Shown one piece after another: positions 55,769 to 64,000 of a stretch of DNA of 64,000 nucleotides. The position numbers and the translations under genes were made by a program. The notes beneath the pieces were generated by a model. That model had not been told where the DNA came from and searched no databases. It saw only the letters and a list, made by a program, of their open reading frames with translations. The stretch is taken from NCBI GenBank assembly GCA_000720805.1, contig JODI01000004.1, forward strand, positions 248,001 through 312,000, read 5' to 3'. The first letter of the stretch is position 1. Each line of letters opens with the position of its first letter. Origin of the DNA: Streptomyces violaceoruber (lineage in GTDB: Bacteria; Actinomycetota; Actinomycetes; Streptomycetales; Streptomycetaceae).

Positions 55769-57883
55769 TCAAACGGTGTCCGTCGTTCGAAGGGACGCCC
55801 TGACGTCCTCCAGGCGCAGCGGCAGGTGGCGAAAGCGTGTGCCCGTGGCGTGGTGCACGGCGTTGGCGATGGCGGCCGCCGCGCCGACGATGCCGATCTC
55901 ACCGATGCCCTTGCCGCCGACAGGGCTCAGCTGGTTGTCGGCCTCGGGCAGCATGACGACATCAATGTCATGGACATCAGCGTGCACGGGAAAGTGGTAG
56001 CCGGCGAGATCGGACTGGACGAAGTCGCCATACGTGGTGTCGATGTCGGCGGCCTCCATCAGCGCGCCCCCGATGCCCATGATCATGCCGCCGCGCAGCT
56101 GGGAGCGGGCGGTTCGCGGATTGATGATGCGGCCGGCGGCGAAGACGCCGAGCATGCGCGAGACCTGGATCTGACCCGTCACCGTGTGCACCCTGACCTT
56201 GGCGAAATGGGCGCCGTAGGCGTTACGGCTGACGTCCTCCATCGCGCTCACCTCCTCGGTCGTATCGACCTCCACCGTGACCCCGAGCTGGGCTCCGCCG
56301 TGCAGCCGCTGCTTCAGAGCCCGGCCGGCCTTGTCGACCGCCCATCCCCAGGAGGCGGTGCCCAACGAGGCGCCGGCGAACGCGGCCGCGCTGTAGGAGG
56401 CCCGGCCGAGCTCCAGACGCACGCGCTCGATCGGAACGCCCAGGGCGTCTGCGGCAATTTGCGTGAGGACGGTTCTTGAGCCGGTACCGATATCGACGGC
56501 GCCGATGGCGAACGTGAACGTCCCGTCCGTCTCCGCGGTGGCCACGGCGCGGCTCGGCACGGTGAAGACGGGATAGCGCGATGCTGCCACGCCGGTACCT
56601 ACGAGCCACCGACCCTCCCGGCGGACGCCCGGCCGTCTGTCGCGGCCTGCCCAGCCGAAACGGTCCGCGCCCGCCGTGAGGCAGGCGACGAGGTTGCGGC
56701 TGCTGAAGGGCTTGCCGTCTGAGGGATCGACGTCGGGCTCGTTGCGTATGCGCAGCTGGATGGGATCCACGTCGAGCCGGTAGGCGAGCTCGTCCATGGC
56801 GCATTCGAGGGCGAACATGCCCGGCGTCTCTCCGGGCCCGCGCATCCAGCCGGGCGAAGGCACGTCGAGACGTACCGCCGTGGCGGTGGTGCGGGCATGT
56901 TCCGCCGCATACATCATCCTTGCCGAGCTGGCGGTCTGGTCGACGTAGTCGGACAGCGCGGACGTCATGTGTTCGGCTTCATGCACGATGGCGTGGAGTG
57001 TGCCGTCACGGTCTGCGCCGAGCCGCACCCGCTGGATGGTGGGTGACCGGTACGTCGTGTGCACGCTCATCAGTGCCCGGTTCCAGGCGACTTTCACCGG
57101 CCGGTCGACCAGCTTCGCCGCCAGCGCTGCCAATACTGCGGGCGGGCGCGGTGACGCCTTGGCGCCGAACCCGCCGCCGACGTAGTCACAGATCACCTCG
57201 ACGTCATCCGGGCTCATCCCGAACAGGGCCGCAAAGGCCTGGCTGGTGTTGGACGGGCCCTGCTCGGAACTGTGAAGCGTCAGCCGCCCGTCAGCCCAGC
57301 TGGCGATGGTGGCGTGCGGCTCCAGGGGGTGCGGATGCTGCCCGGGGGTTGTGTAGGCGACGTCCAGCACGACCTCGGTCGTGTTGAGAACACTGTCCGC
57401 GTCTCCCCGAACCACGTTCCCGGGGCCGAGGTCGCCGAGCATGGTCGGCACATAGGCGCGGGGGTCGCGAGGGCGCAGCTCGACATCGTGGGGTTGCTCG
57501 TCGTAGTGCACCACCACGCTCTCCGCGCCCTGGCGGGCGGCCTCCAGCGAGGTGGCGATGACCGCGGCGACGAGCTGCCCCCGGTAGACGACCTTGTCCG
57601 ACTGCAGAACGTACAACTCGCCTACGGCCGCCTGCTGCACAGGCCCCAGATCGATCGGGGAGTTCAGCCGGGCGGCGTTGCCCGCGTGCAGGACGGCCAC
57701 CACGCCGGGAACGCTCATGGTCACGTCGGTGTCCAGCTCGGCGACCCGGCCCTTGATGACGACCGAGGTGACCGGCCAGGCGTACAGAACACCGTCGACG
57801 TGGTGCTCGTAGGCGTAAGTGGCTGCTCCGGTGACTTTCGACCGGGCGTCCTGACGCTCGTAGGGGGCGCCGACCGCGCTCAC
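55769..57883 (-). CDS. Molybdopterin-binding subunit of a PaoC/XdhB-like dehydrogenase
   Basis: 704 aa, the large catalytic subunit of a three-subunit molybdo-flavoenzyme. Seen: N-terminal AldOxase/XDH 'hammerhead' domain, VGGGFGAKA (cofactor contact), RGPGETPGMFALECAMDELA, and the C-terminal GGKGIGEIGIVGAAAAIANAV with the catalytic Glu. The size and GGGFGAK loop fit the YagR/PaoC aldehyde oxidase group. GTG 57883 overlaps the FAD-subunit stop (GTGA). Confidence 0.9.
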   Translation of the reverse strand: MSAVGAPYERQDARSKVTGAATYAYEHHVDGVLYAWPVTSVVIKGRVAELDTDVTMSVPGVVAVLHAGNAARLNSPIDLGPVQQAAVGELYVLQSDKVVYRGQLVAAVIATSLEAARQGAESVVVHYDEQPHDVELRPRDPRAYVPTMLGDLGPGNVVRGDADSVLNTTEVVLDVAYTTPGQHPHPLEPHATIASWADGRLTLHSSEQGPSNTSQAFAALFGMSPDDVEVICDYVGGGFGAKASPRPPAVLAALAAKLVDRPVKVAWNRALMSVHTTYRSPTIQRVRLGADRDGTLHAIVHEAEHMTSALSDYVDQTASSARMMYAAEHARTTATAVRLDVPSPGWMRGPGETPGMFALECAMDELAYRLDVDPIQLRIRNEPDVDPSDGKPFSSRNLVACLTAGADRFGWAGRDRRPGVRREGRWLVGTGVAASRYPVFTVPSRAVATAETDGTFTFAIGAVDIGTGSRTVLTQIAADALGVPIERVRLELGRASYSAAAFAGASLGTASWGWAVDKAGRALKQRLHGGAQLGVTVEVDTTEEVSAMEDVSRNAYGAHFAKVRVHTVTGQIQVSRMLGVFAAGRIINPRTARSQLRGGMIMGIGGALMEAADIDTTYGDFVQSDLAGYHFPVHADVHDIDVVMLPEADNQLSPVGGKGIGEIGIVGAAAAIANAVHHATGTRFRHLPLRLEDVRASLRTTDTV

Positions 57884-58890
57884 CGCGTCACCGTCCTCTC
57901 CTGCGCGCTGCCGATGAGGTCTGCCAGCAAGGCAGACGTCACATCGGCGACGAGGTCGACCTTGAAGGCGTTGTGCGGCAGCGGGGTGGCGTGGCGCAGT
58001 TCGGCTCGCACGGCCCGCTCGAACAACTGGGGGGAGGGCTTGTGGCCGCGCAGCTCGGCCTCGGCGATGGAGGCCCGCCACGGGCGGGGGGCCACGCCGC
58101 CCCACGCGATGCGGGCCTGGGCGAGGCGGCCGTCGTCCTGCACAACGACTGCTGCCGCGACGCTGACCACGGCAAAGGCATACGACCAGCGGTCGCGCAC
58201 CTTGTAGTAGCGGGACACCGCTCCGGCGGGCAGGGCGGGCAGTTCGATGTCGGTGATGAGCTCGCCGTGCTGCAGGACGTTGTCCCGGTCGGGGGCCTTG
58301 CCCGGTGGGACGTAGAAGTCCTGCAAATCCACAGTGCGTTCTCCGGCCACACCCCGGATGTGCACGATGGCGTCGCAGACGGACAGCGCGACAGCCATGT
58401 CGGAGGGCTGGGTAGCGATGCAGGACGAGGACACACCGAGAATGCCGAGGTCGCGATGGGCGCCGGTCCTGGCCGGGCAGCCGCTCCCGGGTACCCGCTT
58501 GTTGCAGGGCTTGGTGATGTCCTGGAAGTAGGTGCAGCGGGTCTTTTGCAGCAGGTTGCCGGCCATGGTGGCGCTGTTGCGCAGTTGCCCGGAAGCACCG
58601 GCGAGGATGGCCTCCGACAGCACAGGAAAAGTCTCTCGGATGCCCGGATCGCCGGCGACGACGGCGTTGGTGGCGGTGGCGCCGATGACGGCGCCTCCGT
58701 CCGCACGGCAGGTGAGATGATTCAGCGGCAGGTGGGAAATGTCGACCAGGGCGCGAGGCTGGCGCACTTGGAGCTTCATCAGGTCGACGAGGTTCGTACC
58801 GCCGGCGAGGTAGTGCGTGTCTGGGTCTGCACTGACCGCCTGGACGGCGTCATCGAGGCGCGTGGCCCGCTGGTAGGCGAAGGGCTTCAT
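57880..58890 (-). CDS. FAD-binding subunit of the PaoABC-like enzyme, with 4Fe-4S loop
   Basis: 336 aa. The FAD motif LAGGTNLVDLMK and GQLRNSATMAGNLLQ are standard for CO/xanthine dehydrogenase FAD subunits. An insertion with TRCTYFQDITKPCNKR and GSGCPA matches the extra 4Fe-4S loop of E. coli PaoB, which ordinary XdhB/CoxM proteins lack. This supports an aldehyde-oxidoreductase identity. ATG overlaps the 2Fe-2S gene stop. Confidence 0.9.
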   Translation of the reverse strand: MKPFAYQRATRLDDAVQAVSADPDTHYLAGGTNLVDLMKLQVRQPRALVDISHLPLNHLTCRADGGAVIGATATNAVVAGDPGIRETFPVLSEAILAGASGQLRNSATMAGNLLQKTRCTYFQDITKPCNKRVPGSGCPARTGAHRDLGILGVSSSCIATQPSDMAVALSVCDAIVHIRGVAGERTVDLQDFYVPPGKAPDRDNVLQHGELITDIELPALPAGAVSRYYKVRDRWSYAFAVVSVAAAVVVQDDGRLAQARIAWGGVAPRPWRASIAEAELRGHKPSPQLFERAVRAELRHATPLPHNAFKVDLVADVTSALLADLIGSAQERTVTR

Positions 58891-59438
58891 CGGGTATGCC
58901 TCGCTGCTGCAGCCTGGGAGATGGCCGCGACGATCCCGTGGTGGGCGCCGCAGCGGCACAGATTCCCGCTCATGCGTTCCCGGATCTCCTCTGGCGTGAG
59001 CGCAGACGCTGACGCGACTCCTGTCGCCACGTCGGCAGTGACGTGGCTGGGCCATCCGGCATCGGCTTCGGCGAGTGCGCCGAGCGCGGAGCAGATCTGC
59101 CCAGGGGTGCAGTAGCCGCACTGCATCGCGTCGTTGACCACGAAGGCTTCTTGCAGGGGGTGCAGGTCGTCCCCTTCCGTCAGGCCGGCGACTCCTTCGA
59201 TGGTCGTGACGCTTGTGCCGGACGCGGCGACGGCGAGCTTCAGGCAGCTGTTGATGCGCTGCCCATCCACCAGCACCGTGCACGCGCCGCACTGTCCGTG
59301 ATCGCAGCCCTTCTTGGTACCGGTGAGACCAAGGTGCTCGCGTAGCAGGTCCAGCAGGGTGACACGGTGGTCGACCGGGACCGACTTCTCGGTACCATTG
59401 ATGATTAAAGTGACTTCGCTGTGGAGGGATTTGCTCAC
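58887..59438 (-). CDS. 2Fe-2S subunit of the PaoABC-like enzyme
   Basis: 183 aa. Two clusters: plant-type CDHGQCGACTVLVDG with INSCLKL, and the helical CGYCTPGQI with CRCGAHHG. The C-terminal half has an unusual Ala-rich insert (GWPSHVTADVATGVASASAL). Unlike E. coli PaoA there is no Tat signal in this reading, so the enzyme would be cytoplasmic unless a start in the preceding gene is used. GTG 59438 is 7 bases after the MFS stop. Confidence 0.88.
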   Translation of the reverse strand: MSKSLHSEVTLIINGTEKSVPVDHRVTLLDLLREHLGLTGTKKGCDHGQCGACTVLVDGQRINSCLKLAVAASGTSVTTIEGVAGLTEGDDLHPLQEAFVVNDAMQCGYCTPGQICSALGALAEADAGWPSHVTADVATGVASASALTPEEIRERMSGNLCRCGAHHGIVAAISQAAAARHTR

Positions 59439-59445
59439 TGGATTC

Positions 59446-60786
59446 TCATTCTCTGCCGGATTCCGCTGCTGCCGGTTGTGCGGCTGGACCAGGGGACGAC
59501 GCGGGGCTGCTGAGCAGACTGCGCAGCCGTGTGGCGGTGAGGAGGACCGCGACGACCGCGGGGAGAGCGAAGATGGTGTAGTCAGCGGGAAGGCCGAAGC
59601 TGTCGACGAGCAGCCCTCCCACGAACGAGCCCGTGGCAAGCGACAACTGGCTGGTGGTCACGAACAACGCCAGCCCGCCCTCGGCCGTGTTGCCGCGCAT
59701 CATGTACGTCTGCAGGGAGATGGGGATGGCTCCGTAAGCCACACCCCACAGGCACAGTGCGACGACGGCTGCGACTTGGGAATGCCACTGCCCCAGGATG
59801 ATCACCGAGGTGGCGAGGAGGGCTGCTGCTGTTCCCAGGGTGATGGGGATGCTGCGGTCCAAGAGCACCCCGGCTGTGAAATTGCCGATGAAGCCGGCGA
59901 TGCCGTAGAGCAGCAGAAGCACACCGACAGTCGAGGCGGAGAAGTCCGCCTGGTCCGTCAGGAACGACGAGACGAAGGTGTAGGCCCCGAAGTGCCCGAA
60001 GAACAGCAGAGCCGACAGGACGAGACCCATCCGCACACGGGGGCGGTACAGAAGGCCGAAGACATCCCTGGCGCGCAGCGAGCGGGCGGCAGGCATGCGG
60101 GGCAAGAAGCGCAGTTGTACTAGCAGGACGGCGACGCTCAGCACGCCCGCAGTAGCCATCGCTGAGCGCCAGCCCCAGTACTGCGCCATGAGGTTGCCGA
60201 CCGGGAGGCTCACCACCGTGCCGGCCGATATCCCGGCCATCACCAGGGACGTCGCTCGGGTGACCTGCTGCGGCGGCACCAGGCGGGGTCCTACACCCAC
60301 GCCCATTGTCCAAAACGCGCCGATCGCGCCGCCCAGCACCAGGCGTGCCGCGGTCAGGATGGCGAAATTCGGAGCGATGGCGGCGAGCGCATCGGACAGC
60401 GCAACAATTGCGGTAAGGCCCCACAGGACTACGCGACGGTCCAGCTGCCCGAACAACAAAGTGAGGGCCGGCGCCGCGACGGCGGCAAGCAGACCGGGCA
60501 GCACGACCGTCAGGCCTGCACGGCCGGCCGACACGTCGAACTGATCGACGACGTCCGGCAGCACGGCGATCATGACGAACTGCGACAGGACCAGGGCAAA
60601 GGACGCCGCAGCGACCGCGCTGACCGCGGCCCAGCCGCCGCGCCCGCGCCCTGGGGATGTGATCGCAGCCGCATGGGGGACGCCGTGGCAAGCCGGCAAC
60701 GTGCCTCGGGCATGCCGCACGTCGACTCCTGCTACATCCCGCGCGTACTGACCGACAGCCAGGTGCGGGGTTTTGGGTCGGGACAC
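59446..60786 (-). CDS. MFS transporter (AraJ/DHA1-like)
   Basis: 446 aa with 12 predicted helices. Typical loop motif FGQLDRRVVLW between helices 2 and 3, and GVGVGPRLVPPQ. The first 45 residues are hydrophilic and may be partly untranslated; GTG 60786 is the longest start and better ones are not evident. It is the first gene of the operon with the molybdoenzyme and may import the substrate or export the product. Confidence 0.86.
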   Translation of the reverse strand: MSRPKTPHLAVGQYARDVAGVDVRHARGTLPACHGVPHAAAITSPGRGRGGWAAVSAVAAASFALVLSQFVMIAVLPDVVDQFDVSAGRAGLTVVLPGLLAAVAAPALTLLFGQLDRRVVLWGLTAIVALSDALAAIAPNFAILTAARLVLGGAIGAFWTMGVGVGPRLVPPQQVTRATSLVMAGISAGTVVSLPVGNLMAQYWGWRSAMATAGVLSVAVLLVQLRFLPRMPAARSLRARDVFGLLYRPRVRMGLVLSALLFFGHFGAYTFVSSFLTDQADFSASTVGVLLLLYGIAGFIGNFTAGVLLDRSIPITLGTAAALLATSVIILGQWHSQVAAVVALCLWGVAYGAIPISLQTYMMRGNTAEGGLALFVTTSQLSLATGSFVGGLLVDSFGLPADYTIFALPAVVAVLLTATRLRSLLSSPASSPGPAAQPAAAESGRE

Positions 60787-61019
60787 TGTAGAGCCTCTCC
60801 ATCAACCAGGTGCGCCGAGGCGGCTATCTCAGCGGATGCCGGAGGGGCCGCAGCGTGGGTCGTCTTATCCCGCCGCCAGCCATCCAAGGGCGCGGAGTGA
60901 CCCCAGCCGCGGCCACTGAATCGTTTCTAAACGGCGAGTGATCGCCTGCCGGTGCCGACAGATCGGCTCGGCCAAGTCGGCGGTCACCGCGCTCCCCTGA
61001 CGGTTGCTGTTCGCACCGA

Positions 61020-61478
61020 TCAATACGCGGACTCCGGGATGACGTGAACGGCCGCTTCCTCAGCCGAAGCGCCGGCCCCGTCCAACCCCTCGTCGAACGC
61101 CTGCAGACCCGCCCTGACCTCGTGTGCCCCCTCATCGGGTGCCAGCAGGCGTCCGGCCCGCTCGTCGCCGACCTCGTCGTCGACCGGTTCTCCGTCGGTG
61201 TCCCAGGCATCGCCGATGCCGTCGCCCCTGTCGGCCCCGACATCGGGAACTTCCTCCGCCAGGCGCTCGTCCAGGGTTTCCCCTTGATGCTGCTCCGCGG
61301 CGGTGACACCGCTGTGTTCGACACCCCACGGCCGCTCCGGGGGCGAATACCCCTCGTCCAAGGCCTGTTCACCGCCCCGATAGTCCAGGGTGTCCAAGGC
61401 GTCCAGGACGCCGATGTCGTCCTGCACATCTGATCCGTCCGGCTGGTAGACGTCATCGCCCATGGATTCGTCGATCAA
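61020..61478 (-). CDS. DUF5709 family protein
   Basis: About 152 aa, strongly acidic. The pattern DDVYQPDG, LDTLDYRG, LDEGYSPPERPWGVE, EQHQGETLDERLAEEVPD and DTDGEPVDDEVGDERAGRL is characteristic of DUF5709, common in streptomycetes and of unknown function. TTG 61478 is chosen since AAGGAG lies five bases upstream; the first in-frame ATG (61463) is 20 bases from it. Predicted largely disordered. Confidence 0.85.
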   Translation of the reverse strand: MIDESMGDDVYQPDGSDVQDDIGVLDALDTLDYRGGEQALDEGYSPPERPWGVEHSGVTAAEQHQGETLDERLAEEVPDVGADRGDGIGDAWDTDGEPVDDEVGDERAGRLLAPDEGAHEVRAGLQAFDEGLDGAGASAEEAAVHVIPESAY

Positions 61479-61681
61479 AATGACTCCTTGGTCTGGAGGA
61501 GGGCTGACCCGCGGGAGTGACGGGCCTGCATGGAGGGAAGTCCTCCGGCGCAACTGCCGCCGGTCGGGCACCGCCGGTCCGCGGTGCTCGCCTGGGCACG
61601 AAGGGGTCGCACGACAGAGAAGCAGCGGCAGTTGCCGCTCCGTCGGGTGCTGCGCTGAAGGTCTGCGACGCGCAAGGCGCG

Positions 61682-62638
61682 TCAGACGAGGAGCACGGCG
61701 AGACCGGCCAGCTTGCGCGCGGCCATGTCCTCGTGCGCCCTGGCGGCGTCGACGAACGCATAGCGGGAGACGTTGAGATCCTTGAACACCCCGTCTCGGA
61801 TCGCCTGGAACAGCTGGGCCGACGCTTTGCCAACGGTCGAGGCGTTGACGTACTGGGGGACGCTGCCGCTGACGACGTTCACGTCCCGGCGAGACAGGTC
61901 GGCGCCGTCAAAGTTCGACTGGCCCGAGGCTGCACCGATGGCAGCGATCGTCCCTCCGGCGCGCACGGCTGCTGTGGACAGCTTCGCCGTCGCACGTCCC
62001 ACGAAGTCGAAGACCACATCGACACCCTCCGGCGCCACCGCCCGAATGCTCTCGAGAGCGTCCGGGGCCTGCGCGAAGACGGCATGGTCGGCGCCCGCCT
62101 GCACCTTCTCGAGCTTGCTGTTCGACCCGGCGACGCCGATGACCGTCGCACCCGACGCCCGCGCCCAGCGCGACAGGATCGACCCGACGTTTCCGGACGC
62201 TCCTTGCACGAGGATCACATCGCCAGGGGTAAGTCTGTGTAGGGCACGAATACCCATCCAGGCGGTCAGGCCTTTGGCAAGGAAGCCGGCAGCCTGCTCA
62301 TGGCTGATGTCCTGCGGCAAGGCGATCAGGGAATCCGCATCGATCAACCGCTCGGTGGCATAGGCGCCGGCGGAGGCGAAGTAGCCCACCCGGTCACCGA
62401 CGGAGAACCCTGCCGTGCCGGGGCCGACTGCTTCCACCACGCCTGCCGCTTCGGACCCCAGCACCAACGGCAGCGGACTGTCCACGCTGCCGTCACGCAG
62501 CATGGTGTCGAAGACATTTACCCCGATGGCCTCTTGCCTGATCTTCGCCTGCCCCGGCCCGGGCTCAGCGATCTCAGCGGCTTCGAGCCGCAGCACGTCG
62601 GGTCCTCCGTGCTCATGTATGCGGATGACCTTTGCCAT
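61682..62638 (-). CDS. Zinc-independent quinone oxidoreductase (MDR family)
   Basis: 318 aa, QorA-like. GroES-like N-terminal domain and NADP-binding motif QGASGNVGSILSRWAR; structural and catalytic zinc ligands of alcohol dehydrogenases are absent. Catalyses NADPH-dependent reduction of quinones or enones. ATG 62638 with AAGGAG ten bases upstream. Confidence 0.9.
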   Translation of the reverse strand: MAKVIRIHEHGGPDVLRLEAAEIAEPGPGQAKIRQEAIGVNVFDTMLRDGSVDSPLPLVLGSEAAGVVEAVGPGTAGFSVGDRVGYFASAGAYATERLIDADSLIALPQDISHEQAAGFLAKGLTAWMGIRALHRLTPGDVILVQGASGNVGSILSRWARASGATVIGVAGSNSKLEKVQAGADHAVFAQAPDALESIRAVAPEGVDVVFDFVGRATAKLSTAAVRAGGTIAAIGAASGQSNFDGADLSRRDVNVVSGSVPQYVNASTVGKASAQLFQAIRDGVFKDLNVSRYAFVDAARAHEDMAARKLAGLAVLLV

Positions 62639-62773
62639 GGTTGACACGCTCCTTGGACAGCAGCAGTCAGTCGCCGAACCGACCGCCGGAGATGTGGACA
62701 GGCCTGGGGGACGGGGTGGGACGCAGCGGCATCGCCTGCAGCCGCCGGTACGCGATGCCCGCTCCCGAAGAGA

Positions 62774-63376
62774 TCAGCCGCGCAGGCGCTCGGCAATGTC
62801 AGCGAGGTGACGGCCCTGGTACTGGGCCGCTTCCAGGGTCGCCTGGTCGGGTCCCTCACCGCCGCCGCTGGGCCAGCTGGTGCCGTAAGGGTTGCCGCCT
62901 GCGGCGAACAGCAGCGGGTCGGTGTAGCCCGGTGGCACGAGAATCGAGCCCCAGTGGTAGAAGACGTTGTTCAGGGCGAGCAGAGTGGACTCCTGGCCGC
63001 CGTGACGGTTGATCGCCGAAGTGAAGCTGGTGGCCGGCTTGTTGTGAAACACACCGGCCTGCCACAGGCCGCCGGTGGAGTCGATGAACTGCTTCAACTG
63101 CGCCGCCACGTTCCCGAACCGGGTGGGCGTGCCAAAGGCGTAGGCGGTTGCCCACTCCAGGTCCTCCAGCGTCGCCTCGGGCACCTCCTGCTTGGTGGCG
63201 TCCGTGTGCGCGCGCCACGCAGGGTTGGCGTCGATGGCACTGTCCGGCGCCAACTCGGGCACACGCCGCAGACGAACCTCCGCATTGCGGCTGGCAGCGC
63301 CCTTGGCGACGGCCTGGGCCAGTTGATGCACGTTGCCTGTCGCGCTGTAATAGATCACGGCAACACGAACACCCAT
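62774..63376 (-). CDS. wrbA: WrbA-type NAD(P)H:quinone oxidoreductase
   Basis: 200 aa. Flavodoxin-like FMN loop YYSATGNVHQLAQAV, then GTPTRFGNVAAQLKQFIDST and the FMN-contacting NPYGTSWPSGG near the C-terminus, as in WrbA. Two-electron reduction of quinones. ATG 63376 after GGGAG. Same strand as the QorA-like gene 135 bases downstream. Confidence 0.9.
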   Translation of the reverse strand: MGVRVAVIYYSATGNVHQLAQAVAKGAASRNAEVRLRRVPELAPDSAIDANPAWRAHTDATKQEVPEATLEDLEWATAYAFGTPTRFGNVAAQLKQFIDSTGGLWQAGVFHNKPATSFTSAINRHGGQESTLLALNNVFYHWGSILVPPGYTDPLLFAAGGNPYGTSWPSGGGEGPDQATLEAAQYQGRHLADIAERLRG

Positions 63377-63508
63377 AACGGACTCCCAAGGTGAGTAGAA
63401 AGGGCTGCGCAACCGGTCATCTTCTGGGGCGTCGCCCCGATGTGGTCGCTAGCGTCGGTGAGTTCAAGACTGCCGTGTGGACGTGGCCGATGCCCCTCAG
63501 TAATGGGC

Positions 63509-64000
63509 ATGGACTCCACGGATCAGGACCTTCTTCATGCGGCCATGGGCCGCCGTGCCACAGTGGCGCACCTATCACGGCCGAGCGGCGCGAACCCGCG
63601 CCGCTACCTCGCAATGTGTGTGGGCAGCTTCAATCCGGACCTGACGTGGCACGTGGATTGCGACCCCATCGTGGACATGCGCTGTGTCGAATTGGTACGG
63701 CGCTCCGCAGGGGCCGACCTGGATACGCTGACGCTGTTGTCGCTCGAGGTCGGCAGCGGGCTGTGGGACATCCCGGTCGCCGACGAGCTGAAGCTGCGCG
63801 CCCTGCGGCACGCTCCGCGGGCGCTGGGCGGCCAGCTCGTTCGCTGCCCCCTTGCGCCTTGCCGGGCCTTGCAGTGGCGCATGGGTTGCAGTCAACTGAA
63901 TGAGAAAGCCAGGGCTAAAAAGCTTCGTTCACGCCGTGATGCGAGGGATTGGCGAGGTGAGCAGCGAGCAGTGCCCCCGGCCAGCTCCCAGCCGGAGCTT
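63509..64000 (+). CDS. Unrecognised ORF running off the right edge
   Basis: Open from ATG 63509 to the window end (at least 164 codons). The first 100 residues (YLAMCVGSFNPDLTWHVDCD, VELVRRSAGADLDTLTLLSL) have fair codon bias and protein-like composition. After about residue 110 the composition turns Arg/Cys-rich and may reflect a frameshift. No family recognised. Confidence 0.4.
   Translation, partial: MDSTDQDLLHAAMGRRATVAHLSRPSGANPRRYLAMCVGSFNPDLTWHVDCDPIVDMRCVELVRRSAGADLDTLTLLSLEVGSGLWDIPVADELKLRALRHAPRALGGQLVRCPLAPCRALQWRMGCSQLNEKARAKKLRSRRDARDWRGEQRAVPPASSQPEL

Noticed and set aside
60865..60987. 40-codon minus-strand ORF (TADLAEPICRHRQAITRRLE) after the DUF5709 gene
   Set aside because: Protein-like composition and a GGGGAG nearby, but too short and with no recognisable family to call a gene.

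Overview
The window reads as a Streptomyces-type actinomycete chromosome. Composition is very GC-rich with strong third-codon GC bias. GTG starts are common, neighbouring genes often overlap by 4-5 bases, Tat-type export signals are frequent, and a DUF5709 protein typical of this group is present. No rRNA, tRNA, insertion sequence or CRISPR array was found.

Left part (1-24.9 kb), catabolism. A GH16 glucanase enters from the left edge and is controlled by a CebR-like LacI-family palindrome next to a predicted promoter. A 150-bp minisatellite separates it from a MarR-IclR regulator pair. The MarR gene is divergent from an SDR / amidohydrolase / acyl-CoA ligase / MaoC operon of unknown substrate. 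Two Tat-exported phosphoesterases follow. Next is a large glycan-use locus: PfkB kinase, sugar ABC transporter (binding protein plus two permeases) and GH2 beta-galactosidase on one strand, and a DeoR regulator, GH4, GH38 and GH29 enzymes and a cupin on the other. The two arms share a control region at about 17.55-17.69 kb.

Middle (25-37.6 kb). A stand-alone ATP-grasp protein is separated from a metallophosphoesterase-phosphopantetheinyl transferase pair by degenerate tandem repeats and a 26-bp perfect palindrome. An alpha/beta hydrolase, an ImmA/XRE pair and a stand-alone MmyB-type ligand domain follow. The six-gene operon at 31.9-37.6 kb matches trans-4-hydroxyproline catabolism: three-subunit flavin dehydrogenase, DHDPS-family deaminase, two-cysteine epimerase and GntR regulator.

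37.7-43.4 kb. A convergent, tightly coupled operon encodes a VanA-like Rieske oxygenase, a 56-aa CxC protein, a VanB-like reductase and a NitT/TauT-type ABC transporter. The small protein overlaps both neighbours and is the best candidate for an overlooked component.

Right part (43.4-64 kb), accessory in character. Gaps are longer, codon bias is weaker and there are decayed genes: an XdhC C-terminal remnant and an ECF sigma gene with a frameshift and a stop. It is rich in regulators (AraC, MarR, GlxA-like) and redox enzymes (PfpI, NmrA-like, PaoABC-like molybdo-flavoprotein, quinone oxidoreductase, WrbA). It also holds an ABC/FtsX transporter preceded by a small Cys-containing ORF and repeated ATACGTC heptamers. 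The common theme looks like aldehyde, quinone or electrophile handling.
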